Positions 1 through 8,961 are shown, numbered from the stretch's first letter. The stretch: DNA of 64,000 bases from Mycolicibacterium grossiae (GCF_008329645.1 NZ_CP043474.1:5146001-5210000), one strand, 5' to 3'. Program-made: numbers and translations. The notes: a model not told the origin generated them from the letters alone.

Positions 1-953
1 TCCGGCGACGGGTTCCGCGCCGACTTGCTCAGCCGGAACTCGGGCGGGAAGTCCGCGTCATTGGCGTTGACGGCGTCGGCGAGACCCGCGTCGAGCGCGT
101 CGGCCAGCATGAAGTCCCCGGCGTCGGGACGGGCCGTGCCGCCGAGGGACTCGAACACCGCCGACAGCAGGCTGCCGAGGTACTCGCCCTGGAACTGCTT
201 GACCACCTCGAAGAACATCTTCTGTTGAAAGACGCTGTCCACCGGGCGGTTCCGTGCACACGCCCGTGCATACTTCGCCACCTCGGCCTCGAGGTCCTCG
301 CGGGCGACGACGGTGTTGAGGAAGTTGCACTCCTTCATCTGCGCGGCGGTGAAGGGACGTCCGGTGAACACCATCTCCTGAAAGGGCCGCAGACCCATGG
401 TGAGCACCCACGTCCACATCCGTGGCCCCCAGCCGAAGTAGCGAAACGACGGATGGCCGAACAGCGCATCGTCGCTCGCGATGACGAGATCGGCGTCGGC
501 GCACTGGTAGAAGTGCCAGCCGTAGCAGTAGCCCTTCGCCTCGACGATGCTGATCTTCTTGCACTCCTGCAGCGCACGATTGCCCGCGGCCACGTTGGCG
601 TACCAGGCGCCCATCGTGGCGCCGTGCCGGAAGGAGCCCTGCGGTGGGTGCACGACGTCCGGGTCGTCGATCCGCAGTTCGGCGAGCCGATCGGCGTCCG
701 TGCCCGCCATGAAGTCCGGCAGATCGGCGCCGCTGCCCAGGTTCTCGCCCACGCCGCGGATGACCACGACCTTCACGTCGTCGTCGACCGTGATGCCGCG
801 CAGCAGGTCGGCGTAGCGCAGCCGCGCCGCCGACGTCGGCGCATTCAGGTACTCCGGACGGTCGAAGGTGATCGTCGCGATCTTGGTGTCGGGGTCCTTG
901 GCGTAGCGGACGATCTCCTCGGGCGGCGGCGGCTCCTGCGCGCGAGCGGGCAT
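1..953 (-). CDS. enoyl-CoA hydratase/isomerase (crotonase) family protein, 3' end outside window
   Basis: The reading frame is open from ATG at 953 to the window edge, giving at least 317 codons. The N-terminal third has a crotonase pattern (ATITFDRPEYLNAP, then VVVIRGVGENLGSGADL for the oxyanion-hole region), followed by CADADLVIASDDALFGHPSF. Members of this superfamily hydrate, isomerise or cleave acyl-CoA thioesters. At more than 317 residues it is longer than the usual 250-270, with a C-terminal extension. It begins 5 bp after the stop of the M24-like gene and is the last visible gene of the TetR-P450 operon. The exact reaction cannot be read from the sequence. Confidence 0.85.
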   Translation of the reverse strand, partial: MPARAQEPPPPEEIVRYAKDPDTKIATITFDRPEYLNAPTSAARLRYADLLRGITVDDDVKVVVIRGVGENLGSGADLPDFMAGTDADRLAELRIDDPDVVHPPQGSFRHGATMGAWYANVAAGNRALQECKKISIVEAKGYCYGWHFYQCADADLVIASDDALFGHPSFRYFGWGPRMWTWVLTMGLRPFQEMVFTGRPFTAAQMKECNFLNTVVAREDLEAEVAKYARACARNRPVDSVFQQKMFFEVVKQFQGEYLGSLLSAVFESLGGTARPDAGDFMLADALDAGLADAVNANDADFPPEFRLSKSARNPSP

Positions 954-958
954 CGGCG

Positions 959-2098
959 TCAGAAGCTGACGGCCTGCGCCCACGCCGGGCTCGACGTGAG
1001 CACCTCGGGGCCGTCGTCGCCGACGAGGACGGCGTCGCGGTGGAACACCGCACCGACGCCGGGTTCCCACACGTACGCGCTGACGGCGAGCACCATGCCG
1101 GGATCCAGCCGCTCGTCGGCCACGGTCCGGGGCAGGTCGGGCGAGATCACCGGCGGGTCGAAACCCAGGCCGAGGCCGTGTGCGACCGGGATGGGCGGCA
1201 GCGCCTCACCCGCGTCGTCGTAGGCGTCCAGCAGACCGCCGGCCGAGGCACCCGGACGACACACCTCGACGAGGCGCTCCCACAACGCGTTCGAGCGACG
1301 GAACAGCGCTCGCACCCCTGGGGCGTCCGACGCGCCGCCGACCGGCCAGGTGCGGCCGACCTCGCCGACGTATCCGTCGGCCAGCGCACCGGCGGCGAAG
1401 GCCACCAGATCGCCGTCGGCGATCCGGCGATCGCGCCGACCGACGCGCCAGGCGTGTTCGGGCGAGGTGATCCACGCCCCGTCCTGGGTGGCCGACGTGC
1501 TGTACCCGCCCGCGGTCATCGCCTCCATGAGGACGCCGTTGAGCCCCTGCTCGGTCATCCCCACGGCGAGTTCGGAGACCGCCGCGGCGAGCCCGCGCTC
1601 GGCGACGGCCAGTGCCCCGCGCAGGACCTCGATCTCCTCGGCCGTCTTGGTCCGGCGCGCCGCCTTCATCGCCACCTCGGCGTCGACGAACTCCGCCCGG
1701 GGGAAGGCCATCGGTAGCAATCGCGCGAACGACGGCGACATGGCGTCGGTACCGACGCGCTTGGCGTCCGCGGCGCCCTCGATGCCCTTGAGGACCTCGA
1801 TGATGGTCATCGGGTTCCAGGCCAGCCCGTAGAGGTGCTCGTGTCCGATTTCCTCGGGGATGCCCTCGTCCCATGTGCTGTTGAGGTGGATGTCACCGGT
1901 GGCGCGCACCAGCACGCAGATCGGTGCGAACGGCCGGGTGCCCGCCACCCACAGCTGCGGCGCTCCGGTGACGTACCGGACGTTGGCCTGTCGGCCGAGC
2001 ACCAGGACGTCGAGGCCGTGGGCGTCCATCTGGGCGATGGCGCGCTCACGGCGCCCGGCGCGCAGCACCGGGCCGTCGGGGACGATGTCTTCTGCCAT
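959..2098 (-). CDS. M24 (creatinase/aminopeptidase P) fold protein with degenerate metal site
   Basis: This 379-residue protein has the two-domain creatinase/prolidase layout: an N-terminal creatinase_N-like domain (about 1-150) and a C-terminal pita-bread domain. Active M24 peptidases bind two metals through Asp, Asp, His, Glu, Glu. Here the segment DLVAFAAGALADGYVGEVGRT has Ala and Glu where the two Asp ligands belong. The His remains (VAHGLGLG), but the Glu of the LAVE motif is Ser (LAVSAY), and the last Glu (RxEDxVLV) is Arg (HRDAVLV). It is therefore probably not a metallopeptidase. It lies 9 bp downstream of a second M24 gene with an intact site, so a regulatory or hetero-oligomeric role is possible (inference). 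Confidence 0.85.
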   Translation of the reverse strand: MAEDIVPDGPVLRAGRRERAIAQMDAHGLDVLVLGRQANVRYVTGAPQLWVAGTRPFAPICVLVRATGDIHLNSTWDEGIPEEIGHEHLYGLAWNPMTIIEVLKGIEGAADAKRVGTDAMSPSFARLLPMAFPRAEFVDAEVAMKAARRTKTAEEIEVLRGALAVAERGLAAAVSELAVGMTEQGLNGVLMEAMTAGGYSTSATQDGAWITSPEHAWRVGRRDRRIADGDLVAFAAGALADGYVGEVGRTWPVGGASDAPGVRALFRRSNALWERLVEVCRPGASAGGLLDAYDDAGEALPPIPVAHGLGLGFDPPVISPDLPRTVADERLDPGMVLAVSAYVWEPGVGAVFHRDAVLVGDDGPEVLTSSPAWAQAVSF

Positions 2099-2107
2099 GT
2101 TCTCGCC

Positions 2108-3355
2108 TCAGCTCGGCCCGTAGGGCGCGTACGGGTAGTCGGTGATGGACTGGTAGCCGTCCTCGGTGATGATCACGATCTCCTCACCGCGGTACCCACC
2201 GGTGCCGTCCTGCCAGACGACGGGCTCCAGCACCAGCAGCATGCCGGCGGGGAACACGAAGCCGTCGTCGAACTCCGCGCCGAGATCGGTTCCGATCATG
2301 GGCATCTCGGCGGCGTTGGTGCCGATGCCGTGACCGAGGTAGAAGTGCGGCAGCCACGGCTTGGCACCGCCGTTCGCCGCGATCGCGGCGCGGGCCAGAT
2401 CGCCGGCGGTGGCACCCGCCCTGGTGACCGCCAGGACCGCGTCGAGGATGCCGCGCCACGTCGTGAAGTTCGCGTGCTGCTCGGGCGTCGGGTCCTGGCC
2501 CACCACCCAGGTTCGCCCCCAGTCCGAGCAGTACCCCTCGTAGGTGATGCTGATGTCGGTCCACAACACGTCGCCCTTGGCCAACGGCTTCTCCGTCGGC
2601 AGCAACGGCAGGGCCAGGTCGCCGGTGGTGGTCCACACCGCACCGCTGCTGCGGGTCGTCGGCATCACCTGCCAGATCGCCTCGATCATGTTCGTCGTCG
2701 CGCCGAGTTCGAAGGCCCGCCGGACGAAACGCGCCGAGAGGTCCAGCTGGCTGACGCCGGGAGCGACGTAGGGCTGGACGTCACCGAGCGCCTGCTCGGT
2801 GATGCGGCAGGCCCGTCGGACGGCGGAGATCTGGTCGACGGTCTTGACCAGTTTCGCGGGCCCGACCACCAGGGCGGCGTCGGTCGGCGGACCGGCCGGG
2901 AACAGGCGTCCGGCCGCGCGGCGCATCGCACCGGTGAGTTCGTCGACGGCGATGCGCGCGGTCGGTGCGACGAGCCCGGCGAGCACGGAGCCGAAACGCT
3001 CGACGCCCTCGTCGAACTCGAGGTACAGCGGGCCGTGGACGTGATCGGCGGGCACCTCGGTGTCGAAGGCGCTGCCCTCGCGGAACGGCATGAACAGGTG
3101 CGGGTGCTCGTCGTCGGCGAGCACCACCGCCACCGGCCGCTCCACGTGCGAGAGACCGGCGTCGAGCAGCGGCCAACTGGCACCCGTGGCGTAGACCACG
3201 TTGCCGTTGCCGAGCAGGACGAGCGCGTCGACGCCCTCGTCCCGCATCGCCGCGCGCAACCGGGCGCCGCATTCGCGGTACATCCGGGCCCGGTCGGGCA
3301 CGTCGGGGATGTCCAGGAGCGCCGATCCCGCCGACGGTGCGACGGTGGCCGTCAC
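2108..3355 (-). CDS. M24 family peptidase / Xaa-Pro dipeptidase-like hydrolase
   Basis: This is a 415-residue creatinase/prolidase-fold protein. The metal ligands of the family are all visible: Asp in LWTDISITYEGYC, Asp in SDWGRTW, His in YLGHGIGTN, Glu in LVLEPVV and Glu in RGEEIVII. The N-terminal domain (to about residue 180) contains DALVLLGNGNVVYATGAS. Known family members cleave Xaa-Pro bonds or, like creatinase, C-N bonds of small molecules. In a catabolic operon a small-molecule amide is as likely a substrate as a peptide. The start is GTG at 3355, which overlaps the TGA of the amidohydrolase gene (GTGA), indicating translational coupling. Confidence 0.87.
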   Translation of the reverse strand: MTATVAPSAGSALLDIPDVPDRARMYRECGARLRAAMRDEGVDALVLLGNGNVVYATGASWPLLDAGLSHVERPVAVVLADDEHPHLFMPFREGSAFDTEVPADHVHGPLYLEFDEGVERFGSVLAGLVAPTARIAVDELTGAMRRAAGRLFPAGPPTDAALVVGPAKLVKTVDQISAVRRACRITEQALGDVQPYVAPGVSQLDLSARFVRRAFELGATTNMIEAIWQVMPTTRSSGAVWTTTGDLALPLLPTEKPLAKGDVLWTDISITYEGYCSDWGRTWVVGQDPTPEQHANFTTWRGILDAVLAVTRAGATAGDLARAAIAANGGAKPWLPHFYLGHGIGTNAAEMPMIGTDLGAEFDDGFVFPAGMLLVLEPVVWQDGTGGYRGEEIVIITEDGYQSITDYPYAPYGPS

Positions 3356-4518
3356 GCGATCCCCAGGAAGTTCTTCACGTTGGTGCTGACGATCTTCGTG
3401 GCGGCCTCGGGCCCGACGGCGTCGACGACGGTCTTCAGCGACTTCTCGGAGTAGCCGAACGTCGACTCGTTGTGCGGGTAGTCGCTCGACCACATCACGT
3501 TGTCCACGCCGATCTGGTCGATCAACCGCAGGCCGAGCGGATCGACCATGAACGACGCGCTCATGTGCTGGTCCCAGTAGTGCCGAACGTCGTGCTGCAG
3601 TTCGTGATTGAACATGTGCCGGTAGGAGGCCAGCATGTGCTCGGCGTCCTGCAGGGCGGTGGGCACCCAGGCGATCCCGCCCTCGAACCAGCCGACCTTC
3701 AGGCTCGGGTGCCGGTCCAGGATCCCGGAGAAGACGTACTTGGCGAACTGCTCGCGGAACGAGTCGACGTTGACCATCATGCCGACCACCACGCTGTTGT
3801 TCTGGCACGGCGTCTTCGGCGGCGTCTCGCCGATGTGGTGGCTGACAGGTAGGCCGGCAGCCTCGATCTCGTCCCACACGGCGTCCATGGCGGTACTGCC
3901 GTAGTCGTAGATATTGCCGTCGTCGTCCTTGCCGGGGTTCAGCGGCAGCAGGAACGTGCGCAGCCCCAGGGACTTCAGCTCCTCGAGCGTGCTGCGGGTG
4001 CCCTTCGGGTCCCACCAGTTGATCAAGCCGACACCGTGGAAGTGGCCCTTGCTGCGCTCCTGCAGTTCGGCGATGTGCTCGTTGTAGATGCGGAACACGC
4101 GCTCGCGCAACGACTTGTCGGGGTAGTGGAACAGCGCGAGCACCGCGTTGGGGAAGGCCAGCTCCTTGTCGATGCCGTCCTCGGCGAGTTCGCGGATGCG
4201 CGCGTCGATGTCATTGGACGCCGCGCCGGCCAGGTCGTCGTACTGCATCAGCACGCGGCCGAAGTCGCCTCCCGTCCACGCCTTGCCCTTCATGCCGACC
4301 ATGTAGGCGCCGTCCTCGTACCAGATGCGCGGCGCGGCACCCTTCAGCTCCTCGGGGAAGCGCTCGTAGAAGATGTCGTCGGCAACGGAGATGTGGTTGT
4401 CGGCGGAGAAGATCTCGGTGTCGGTCGGCAACCCGTGCTCGCGGGTGGCGTGGCCCTTGCGGAACTTCGGCGCGCCGAAGCCCTCGGCTGGGTACAGCGT
4501 GGCGGTGGGGGTGGACAT
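3352..4518 (-). CDS. amidohydrolase family (amidohydrolase_2, COG2159) metal-dependent TIM-barrel hydrolase/decarboxylase
   Basis: This 388-residue protein has the amidohydrolase-2 pattern: FSADNHISV near residue 38 in place of the usual DxHxH, INWWDPKGT, LPVSHHIGE, DRHPSLKVGWFEGG and, near the C-terminus, VMWSSDYPHNEST with the conserved catalytic Asp. Members hydrolyse or decarboxylate cyclic and aromatic acids; several mycobacterial relatives sit in steroid or aromatic gene clusters. The start is ATG 4518, 32 bp after the P450 stop. Its stop overlaps the GTG of the next M24 gene. The substrate is unknown. Confidence 0.85.
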   Translation of the reverse strand: MSTPTATLYPAEGFGAPKFRKGHATREHGLPTDTEIFSADNHISVADDIFYERFPEELKGAAPRIWYEDGAYMVGMKGKAWTGGDFGRVLMQYDDLAGAASNDIDARIRELAEDGIDKELAFPNAVLALFHYPDKSLRERVFRIYNEHIAELQERSKGHFHGVGLINWWDPKGTRSTLEELKSLGLRTFLLPLNPGKDDDGNIYDYGSTAMDAVWDEIEAAGLPVSHHIGETPPKTPCQNNSVVVGMMVNVDSFREQFAKYVFSGILDRHPSLKVGWFEGGIAWVPTALQDAEHMLASYRHMFNHELQHDVRHYWDQHMSASFMVDPLGLRLIDQIGVDNVMWSSDYPHNESTFGYSEKSLKTVVDAVGPEAATKIVSTNVKNFLGIA

Positions 4519-4550
4519 CGGTGACTCCAATCGGGCTGAGCCGGACCTGA

Positions 4551-5780
4551 CTACCAGGTGACCGGAAGTTCGTAGACGCCGTAGGCGAGACGGTCGTGCT
4601 TGAACGGCACGTCGTCGAACGGGATGGCCAGTGCCATCGTGGGGATGCGGCGCAGCAGTGTGTGGAACACGATCTGCAGTTCGGCGCGGGCCAACTGCTG
4701 ACCGACGCACTGGTGGCGGCCGTAGCCGAAGCCGAGCTGCTGGCCGGCGTCGCGGGTGAGGTCGAGTCGGTCGGGAGCGGGATAGGTGGCCGGGTCCCAG
4801 TTCGCCGGCGCCAGGTCGATGATGATGCCGTCGCCGGCGCGGATGGTCGCACCGCCGACTTCGATGTCCTCGATCGCGACCCGGCGCTGACCGTTCTGGA
4901 TGATCGACAGGTAGCGCATGAGTTCCTCGACCGCGTTGGCGACGAACTTCGGGTCGTCCGAATCCCGCAGCAGCGCCGCCTGTTCGGGGTGCTCGAGCAG
5001 AGCCAGGATCCCGATGCCGATCATGTTCGCCGTGGTCTCGTGGCCGGCGATCAGGAGACCGGTGCCGAGCTGCGCGGCCTCCTTGACGCTGATCTCGCCG
5101 GCGGTGACCCGCTCGGCGAGGTCGGACACGGCGTCCTCCGCCGGATGCGCCTGCTTCTCCTCGACCAGGTTGATGAGGTACTGGTGCAGGCTCATCGCGC
5201 CCTTCTGCATGGCGTCCGCGGCGGCGAACCGCGCGAGCCCCGCGTTGGCGTGCTCCTGGAAGAACTCGTGGTCGGCGTAGGGCACGCCGAGCATGTCGCT
5301 GATGACGCGGGTGGGCACCGGCAGGGCCAGCCGGGCCACCAGGTCGGCGGGCTGCGGGCCGGCGAGGATCTCGTCGATGCAGGCGTCGGTCACCTCCTGG
5401 ATCACCGGGCGCAGCGCCTCGACGCGGCGGAAGGTGAACGGCTTGCTCAGCATGCGGCGGAAGCGGGTGTGCTCCTCGGCGTCGGCGGTGAAGACCGACC
5501 GCGGCCGCTTGTCCACCGTGGAGAGCATGTGTTCGTTCCAGTGCGGGAAGCCCGAGCGGCGGTCGTCGACGCTGACCCGGGAGTCGGCGAACAGCGCGCG
5601 GGCCACCTCGTGGCCGGTCACCAGCCACGGCGTGCTGCCGTTCCAGATCCGCACGCGCGACAGCGGCGCGGTCTGGTTCATCTCGAGCATCTGCGCCGGC
5701 GGCGCGAATGGGCATCCCGCCGAGCGCTCCATCGGGTAGTCCGGGGTCGCGGCCACCGCCGCGTCGATCAGGTCGGTCAT
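4551..5780 (-). CDS. cytochrome P450
   Basis: This is a 409-residue soluble bacterial P450. The I-helix oxygen-activation motif AGHETT is near residue 240, the K-helix ExxR is in EELMRYL, and the haem loop FGYGRHQCVGQQLAR carries the Cys thiolate. ATG 5780 overlaps the TGA of the upstream ferredoxin gene (ATGA), so redox partner and monooxygenase are co-translated. It probably hydroxylates a hydrophobic ring or side chain. The CYP family number cannot be assigned by eye. Confidence 0.95.
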   Translation of the reverse strand: MTDLIDAAVAATPDYPMERSAGCPFAPPAQMLEMNQTAPLSRVRIWNGSTPWLVTGHEVARALFADSRVSVDDRRSGFPHWNEHMLSTVDKRPRSVFTADAEEHTRFRRMLSKPFTFRRVEALRPVIQEVTDACIDEILAGPQPADLVARLALPVPTRVISDMLGVPYADHEFFQEHANAGLARFAAADAMQKGAMSLHQYLINLVEEKQAHPAEDAVSDLAERVTAGEISVKEAAQLGTGLLIAGHETTANMIGIGILALLEHPEQAALLRDSDDPKFVANAVEELMRYLSIIQNGQRRVAIEDIEVGGATIRAGDGIIIDLAPANWDPATYPAPDRLDLTRDAGQQLGFGYGRHQCVGQQLARAELQIVFHTLLRRIPTMALAIPFDDVPFKHDRLAYGVYELPVTW

Positions 5781-5977
5781 CCGTGCTCCTCGATGTGGAT
5801 CGCCAGGGCCGGGCAGGCGGCCGCGGCCTTGCGGGTCTCGTCGGCGTACTCGGGCCCGGGCTCGGGCATCAGCAGCTCCACCACGCCGTCGTCGTCGCGC
5901 TGATCGAACACGTCCATCGCGTTGAGGACGCACTGCCCGGACGACACGCACCGGTCCTGGTCGACGGTCACCCTCAT
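5777..5977 (-). CDS. 3Fe-4S ferredoxin, P450 redox partner
   Basis: This 66-residue acidic ferredoxin has the spacing of mycobacterial single-cluster P450 ferredoxins: DRCVSSGQC (Cys-x5-Cys) near the N-terminus and ACPALAI (Cys-Pro) near the C-terminus, consistent with a [3Fe-4S] cluster. It overlaps the TetR gene upstream and the P450 gene downstream by 4 bp each, which makes it the natural electron donor for that P450. The start is ATG 5977; upstream in-frame codons run into the TetR gene and are not used. Confidence 0.92.
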   Translation of the reverse strand: MRVTVDQDRCVSSGQCVLNAMDVFDQRDDDGVVELLMPEPGPEYADETRKAAAACPALAIHIEEHG

Positions 5978-6657
5978 CGGGGCTCCTCGCTGACCGGGGC
6001 CTGCCAGAGGCCGACCATGGCGTCGATGAGACCCGACGCGGCGGCACTCCAGGTCAGGCGCGGCACGGGGGCACCCTTCGCCAGGCCGCGTTCCCGATCG
6101 GCGCAGCTGTGCATCAACAGGTTGCGCCCCATGACATTTCGCTCGGCGCGGACGTCGGCGGGCAGCTCGGGCAGGCACGTGCTGATGCCGCTGATCACCT
6201 CGACCAGCGACGGCGAGGACAGCGCGTCGCGCACGATCATGCCGTGGTATGCGGGATCGGTCATCACCTGCGCGGCGAAGCGGGCGTACCAGGTCGGGTT
6301 GCCGAGCTGCTCGAGGTGGTCGGTCAGCGGACGGACCAGGCAGGCGACCCAGGCGCGCATGTCGGGCGCCGGACCGAGCTGTGCCACCATCTGCTCGCGC
6401 AGGTGCTCGATGGGCCCGCGGTGCTTGTGCTCGATCGCGCGGACCAGGTCGACCTTCGTACCGAAGTGGTAGCCCACCGCGGCGTTGTTGCCCTGTCCCG
6501 CAGCCTCGCTGACCTGGCGATTGGAGACCGCGAAGACGCCGTGCTCGGCGTAGAGCCGCTCGGCGGCTGCGAGGATCGCCTCTCGCGTGGTGCTGGCGCG
6601 ATCCGCTCGCGGTGCCTTGACCTTCGCCGTCCCGACTGTGTCGACCGTCACGCTCAT
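5974..6657 (-). CDS. TetR family transcriptional regulator
   Basis: This is a 227-residue regulator. The N-terminal helix-turn-helix is typical of TetR (REAILAAAERLYAEHG, NRQVSEAAGQGNNAAVGYHFGTK, residues about 25-75), with a longer helical ligand-binding domain after it. ATG 6657 (MSVTVDT) is preferred over an upstream ATG at 6732, because the latter would place a clear palindromic operator (6678-6699) inside the coding sequence. It heads the ferredoxin-P450-amidohydrolase-M24-crotonase operon and probably represses it together with itself. The inducer is presumably an intermediate of the same pathway. Confidence 0.9.
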   Translation of the reverse strand: MSVTVDTVGTAKVKAPRADRASTTREAILAAAERLYAEHGVFAVSNRQVSEAAGQGNNAAVGYHFGTKVDLVRAIEHKHRGPIEHLREQMVAQLGPAPDMRAWVACLVRPLTDHLEQLGNPTWYARFAAQVMTDPAYHGMIVRDALSSPSLVEVISGISTCLPELPADVRAERNVMGRNLLMHSCADRERGLAKGAPVPRLTWSAAASGLIDAMVGLWQAPVSEEPR

Positions 6658-6677
6658 AGTCAACGCCGCGTTCCCCT

Positions 6678-6699
6678 TTAAGTCAAGCGATTGATTTAA
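6678..6699. promoter_or_regulatory. palindromic operator upstream of the tetR gene
   Basis: Imperfect inverted repeat TTAAGTCAA-GCGA-TTGATTTAA (8 of 9 arm bases pair), 21 bp upstream of the TetR start codon and in the 81-bp gap after the SDR gene. The position, size and AT-rich sequence against a GC-rich background fit a TetR autoregulatory site. On the minus strand it also contains TTGACT, a possible -35 element. Confidence 0.6.
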
Positions 6700-6738
6700 C
6701 CAATGGTCGTCCAACGGGCGGGGCGCCGCCACGGCGCG

Positions 6739-7560
6739 TCAGTCGCGCCTCTCGCCGCGCGGTGGGCGGACGATCACCTTGCCGGCCACGGTGCCGCCGT
6801 CGACGGGCAGCACGGTGCCGGTGACGTAGCGCGACCGGTCCGTGCCGAAGTACAGCGCCGCCTCGGCGACGTCGTTCGCGGTGCCCTCACGCTTGAGCGG
6901 ACGGTCGTCGCGCATCTGCGCACGGATCCTTGCCTCGAACCTCTCGAGCCGCTCGCGGTCCTCCTCGGTCGCCGACGACCGCAGGATGGGCGTCGGGATG
7001 TTGCCCGGCGCAATGCAATTCACCCGAATCTCGTAGTGCGCCAGCTCGATGGCCGCCGACTTGGTGAACTGGATGATCGCCGCCTTCGAGGCACGGTAGG
7101 TGGCGACGCCGCCGCCGGCGAGAATGCCGCCGATCGAGGCCATGTTGATGATCGAGCCGCCGCCGTGGTCGGCCATGTACCGTCCGGCGTCGCGCGTGCC
7201 CGCCATGACGCCGAGCAGGTTCACCCGCATGACGCTGTCGAATTCGGCGAAGTCCTCGTCGAACAGCCCCTTCTTCAGCGGACTCGACCGGCCCGCATTG
7301 TTGACCATCACGTCCAGCCCGCCGAAGCGGTCGACGGCGACGTCGACGAGGTTCGCCACCTGCGCCTGTTCACCGACGTCCGCCCGGTGGAACACCGCCG
7401 CGTCACCCAGGTCCTCGGCCAGGGCCTCGCCGAGTTCGGTCTGCACGTCTGCGAGCACCACCCACGCGCCCTCGGCCACGAAGCGCTCGGCGATGCCGCG
7501 GCCGATGCCCGACGCGGCACCCGTGACGACGGCGACCTTGCCCTCGAGTTCTCCGGCCAT
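6739..7560 (-). CDS. short-chain dehydrogenase/reductase (SDR)
   Basis: This is a 273-residue classical SDR. It has the Rossmann motif TGAASGIG (near residue 14), an NNAG motif (near 90), the catalytic Ser region INMASIGG, and the Tyr-Lys pair in YRASK. It should oxidise or reduce a secondary alcohol/ketone with NAD(P). ATG 7560 follows the hydrolase stop (7562) almost directly and the gene ends the long minus-strand operon of the mhp-like block. The substrate is unknown. Confidence 0.92.
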   Translation of the reverse strand: MAGELEGKVAVVTGAASGIGRGIAERFVAEGAWVVLADVQTELGEALAEDLGDAAVFHRADVGEQAQVANLVDVAVDRFGGLDVMVNNAGRSSPLKKGLFDEDFAEFDSVMRVNLLGVMAGTRDAGRYMADHGGGSIINMASIGGILAGGGVATYRASKAAIIQFTKSAAIELAHYEIRVNCIAPGNIPTPILRSSATEEDRERLERFEARIRAQMRDDRPLKREGTANDVAEAALYFGTDRSRYVTGTVLPVDGGTVAGKVIVRPPRGERRD

Positions 7561-7561
7561 C

Positions 7562-8383
7562 TCAGCATCCCTCCAGGAAGTCCAGCAGCAGGTCGTTGAC
7601 GACGTCGGGACGCTCGATCTGCGGGCAGTGGCCCGCGTCGTCCACCACCGCCGACCGCGCGCCGGCGATGCGTCCGGCGACGTCGGCGGCCCATCCGGTC
7701 GGCAGTAGCTTGTCGCCGCCACCCTCGAGGACGAGGGTCGGCACCGCGATGCGGTCGTAGGCGCGTGCGGTCGACGGCGTCGCCGGCGCGGGGGCGCCCG
7801 GCCGGCGGAACCGCGCGGCGGCGATCGCCTCCCACGCCCCGGGTTGGGTGGCGGACACCTGCCGGCGCAGGACGTACTCGTCGTCGGCCGGCCAGGCCGG
7901 GTCGACGAACAGTGCGGTGACGATGCGCCGCATCGCGTCGAGGGTCGCGTCGTAGTCGTACAGCGCGGCGCTGTGTTCGTTGCGCCGGATCTCGCCGCCG
8001 CCGCAGATCAGCGCGAGGCTGCGCACCGGGAGCACCGGCGCCTCCGACGTCGTGTCGGTGAGCAGGTTGATGGCGCCCATCGAGTTGCCGACGAAGTGCG
8101 CCGAGGACACCCCGAGCACCTCGCAGAACCGGGCGACGTGCCGGATGCGCGAACCCCGACCGTCGACGAAGTCGACCACCTTGGCGCTCAGGCCGTAGCC
8201 GAGCATGTCCGGGGCCAGGACGCGGTGACGCGCGGCCAGCGCGCCCACGGTGTGCTCCCAGCCGAGGTCCGCACTGGCACCGAATTCGCCGCCGTGCAGC
8301 AGCACCACCGGATCGCCCGTGCCGGCCTCGAGATAGCCGGTGACCAGTCCGTCGACGATGACGGATTTGCGCTGCACCTCCAC
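7562..8383 (-). CDS. alpha/beta hydrolase (C-C bond hydrolase type)
   Basis: This is a 273-residue alpha/beta hydrolase. It has the oxyanion HGG motif (VLLHGGEFG), the nucleophile elbow GNSMGA, a possible acid near EGGGDKLL, and the catalytic His in DAGHCPQIE. It resembles MhpC/HsaD-type meta-cleavage product hydrolases. Alternative starts are GTG 8383 and GTG 8377; 8383 is 5 bp after the reductase stop. It is the second such hydrolase in the operon (the other is at 16574-17440), so it may act on a different intermediate. Confidence 0.88.
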   Translation of the reverse strand: MEVQRKSVIVDGLVTGYLEAGTGDPVVLLHGGEFGASADLGWEHTVGALAARHRVLAPDMLGYGLSAKVVDFVDGRGSRIRHVARFCEVLGVSSAHFVGNSMGAINLLTDTTSEAPVLPVRSLALICGGGEIRRNEHSAALYDYDATLDAMRRIVTALFVDPAWPADDEYVLRRQVSATQPGAWEAIAAARFRRPGAPAPATPSTARAYDRIAVPTLVLEGGGDKLLPTGWAADVAGRIAGARSAVVDDAGHCPQIERPDVVNDLLLDFLEGC

Positions 8384-8388
8384 GCCGG

Positions 8389-8952
8389 TCAGGCCGCCCG
8401 CGCCGCGCCGGCCACCAGCTGCATGGCCAGCACGTCGAGTTGACCGCTGACGGTGTCGTCGACCAGATCGCCGCGCTCGTCCCAGATCTGGTCGGCGGAG
8501 TTGATGGCGACGCCGAGCGGGGTGGGCCAGGCCCGCAGCGCGTGCCCGATGACGCGCAACTGCCCCAGCGTGCCGACGGCGGCCTGCCAGCCGTAGGCAC
8601 AGCTGATGCAGCCCCACGGGGTGTTGTCCAGGTACACCCGCGCGTCCCCGCGCAGGTCCTCGATGTAGTCCAGTGCGTTCTTCACCAACCCAGAGATGCC
8701 GCCGTGGTAGCCCGGCGAGGCGACCACGACCGCGTCCGCGTCGCGCAGCGCGCCGACGAGTGCGGCGGCCTTGGCGGTGCGGGTCTCCTCGTGCGGGTTG
8801 TACATCGGCAGGTCGATGTCGTCGCCGCAGAACAGCGCCGTGCGGCCGCCGCGGCTCTCGACGGCCGAGAGGCATTGGCGCAGCGCGCGTTCGGTGGACG
8901 AGTTCGAACGCAGCGTGCCGCCGATGCCGACGATGAAGGGTTGTCCGGGCAC
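8389..8952 (-). CDS. NADPH-dependent FMN reductase family flavoprotein
   Basis: This 187-residue flavodoxin-like reductase has the phosphate-binding loop GGTLRSNSSTERAL at the N-terminus and SPGYHGGISGLVKNALDYI in the middle, both diagnostic of the NADPH-dependent FMN reductase family. It could supply reduced flavin to the luciferase-like monooxygenase at 10852-12165 in the same operon (inference from context). It lies between the cyclase-family gene (9 bp upstream) and the hydrolase (5 bp downstream). Confidence 0.88.
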   Translation of the reverse strand: MPGQPFIVGIGGTLRSNSSTERALRQCLSAVESRGGRTALFCGDDIDLPMYNPHEETRTAKAAALVGALRDADAVVVASPGYHGGISGLVKNALDYIEDLRGDARVYLDNTPWGCISCAYGWQAAVGTLGQLRVIGHALRAWPTPLGVAINSADQIWDERGDLVDDTVSGQLDVLAMQLVAGAARAA

Positions 8953-8961
8953 GGTCGGTCC

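Noticed and set aside
2108..5715. Very long minus-strand ORFs that appear to fuse M24, amidohydrolase and P450 regions
   Set aside because: Upstream parts are Arg/Ala-rich shadow frames of the neighbouring genes; proper starts with overlapping stop/start codons (GTGA, ATGA) define separate genes.
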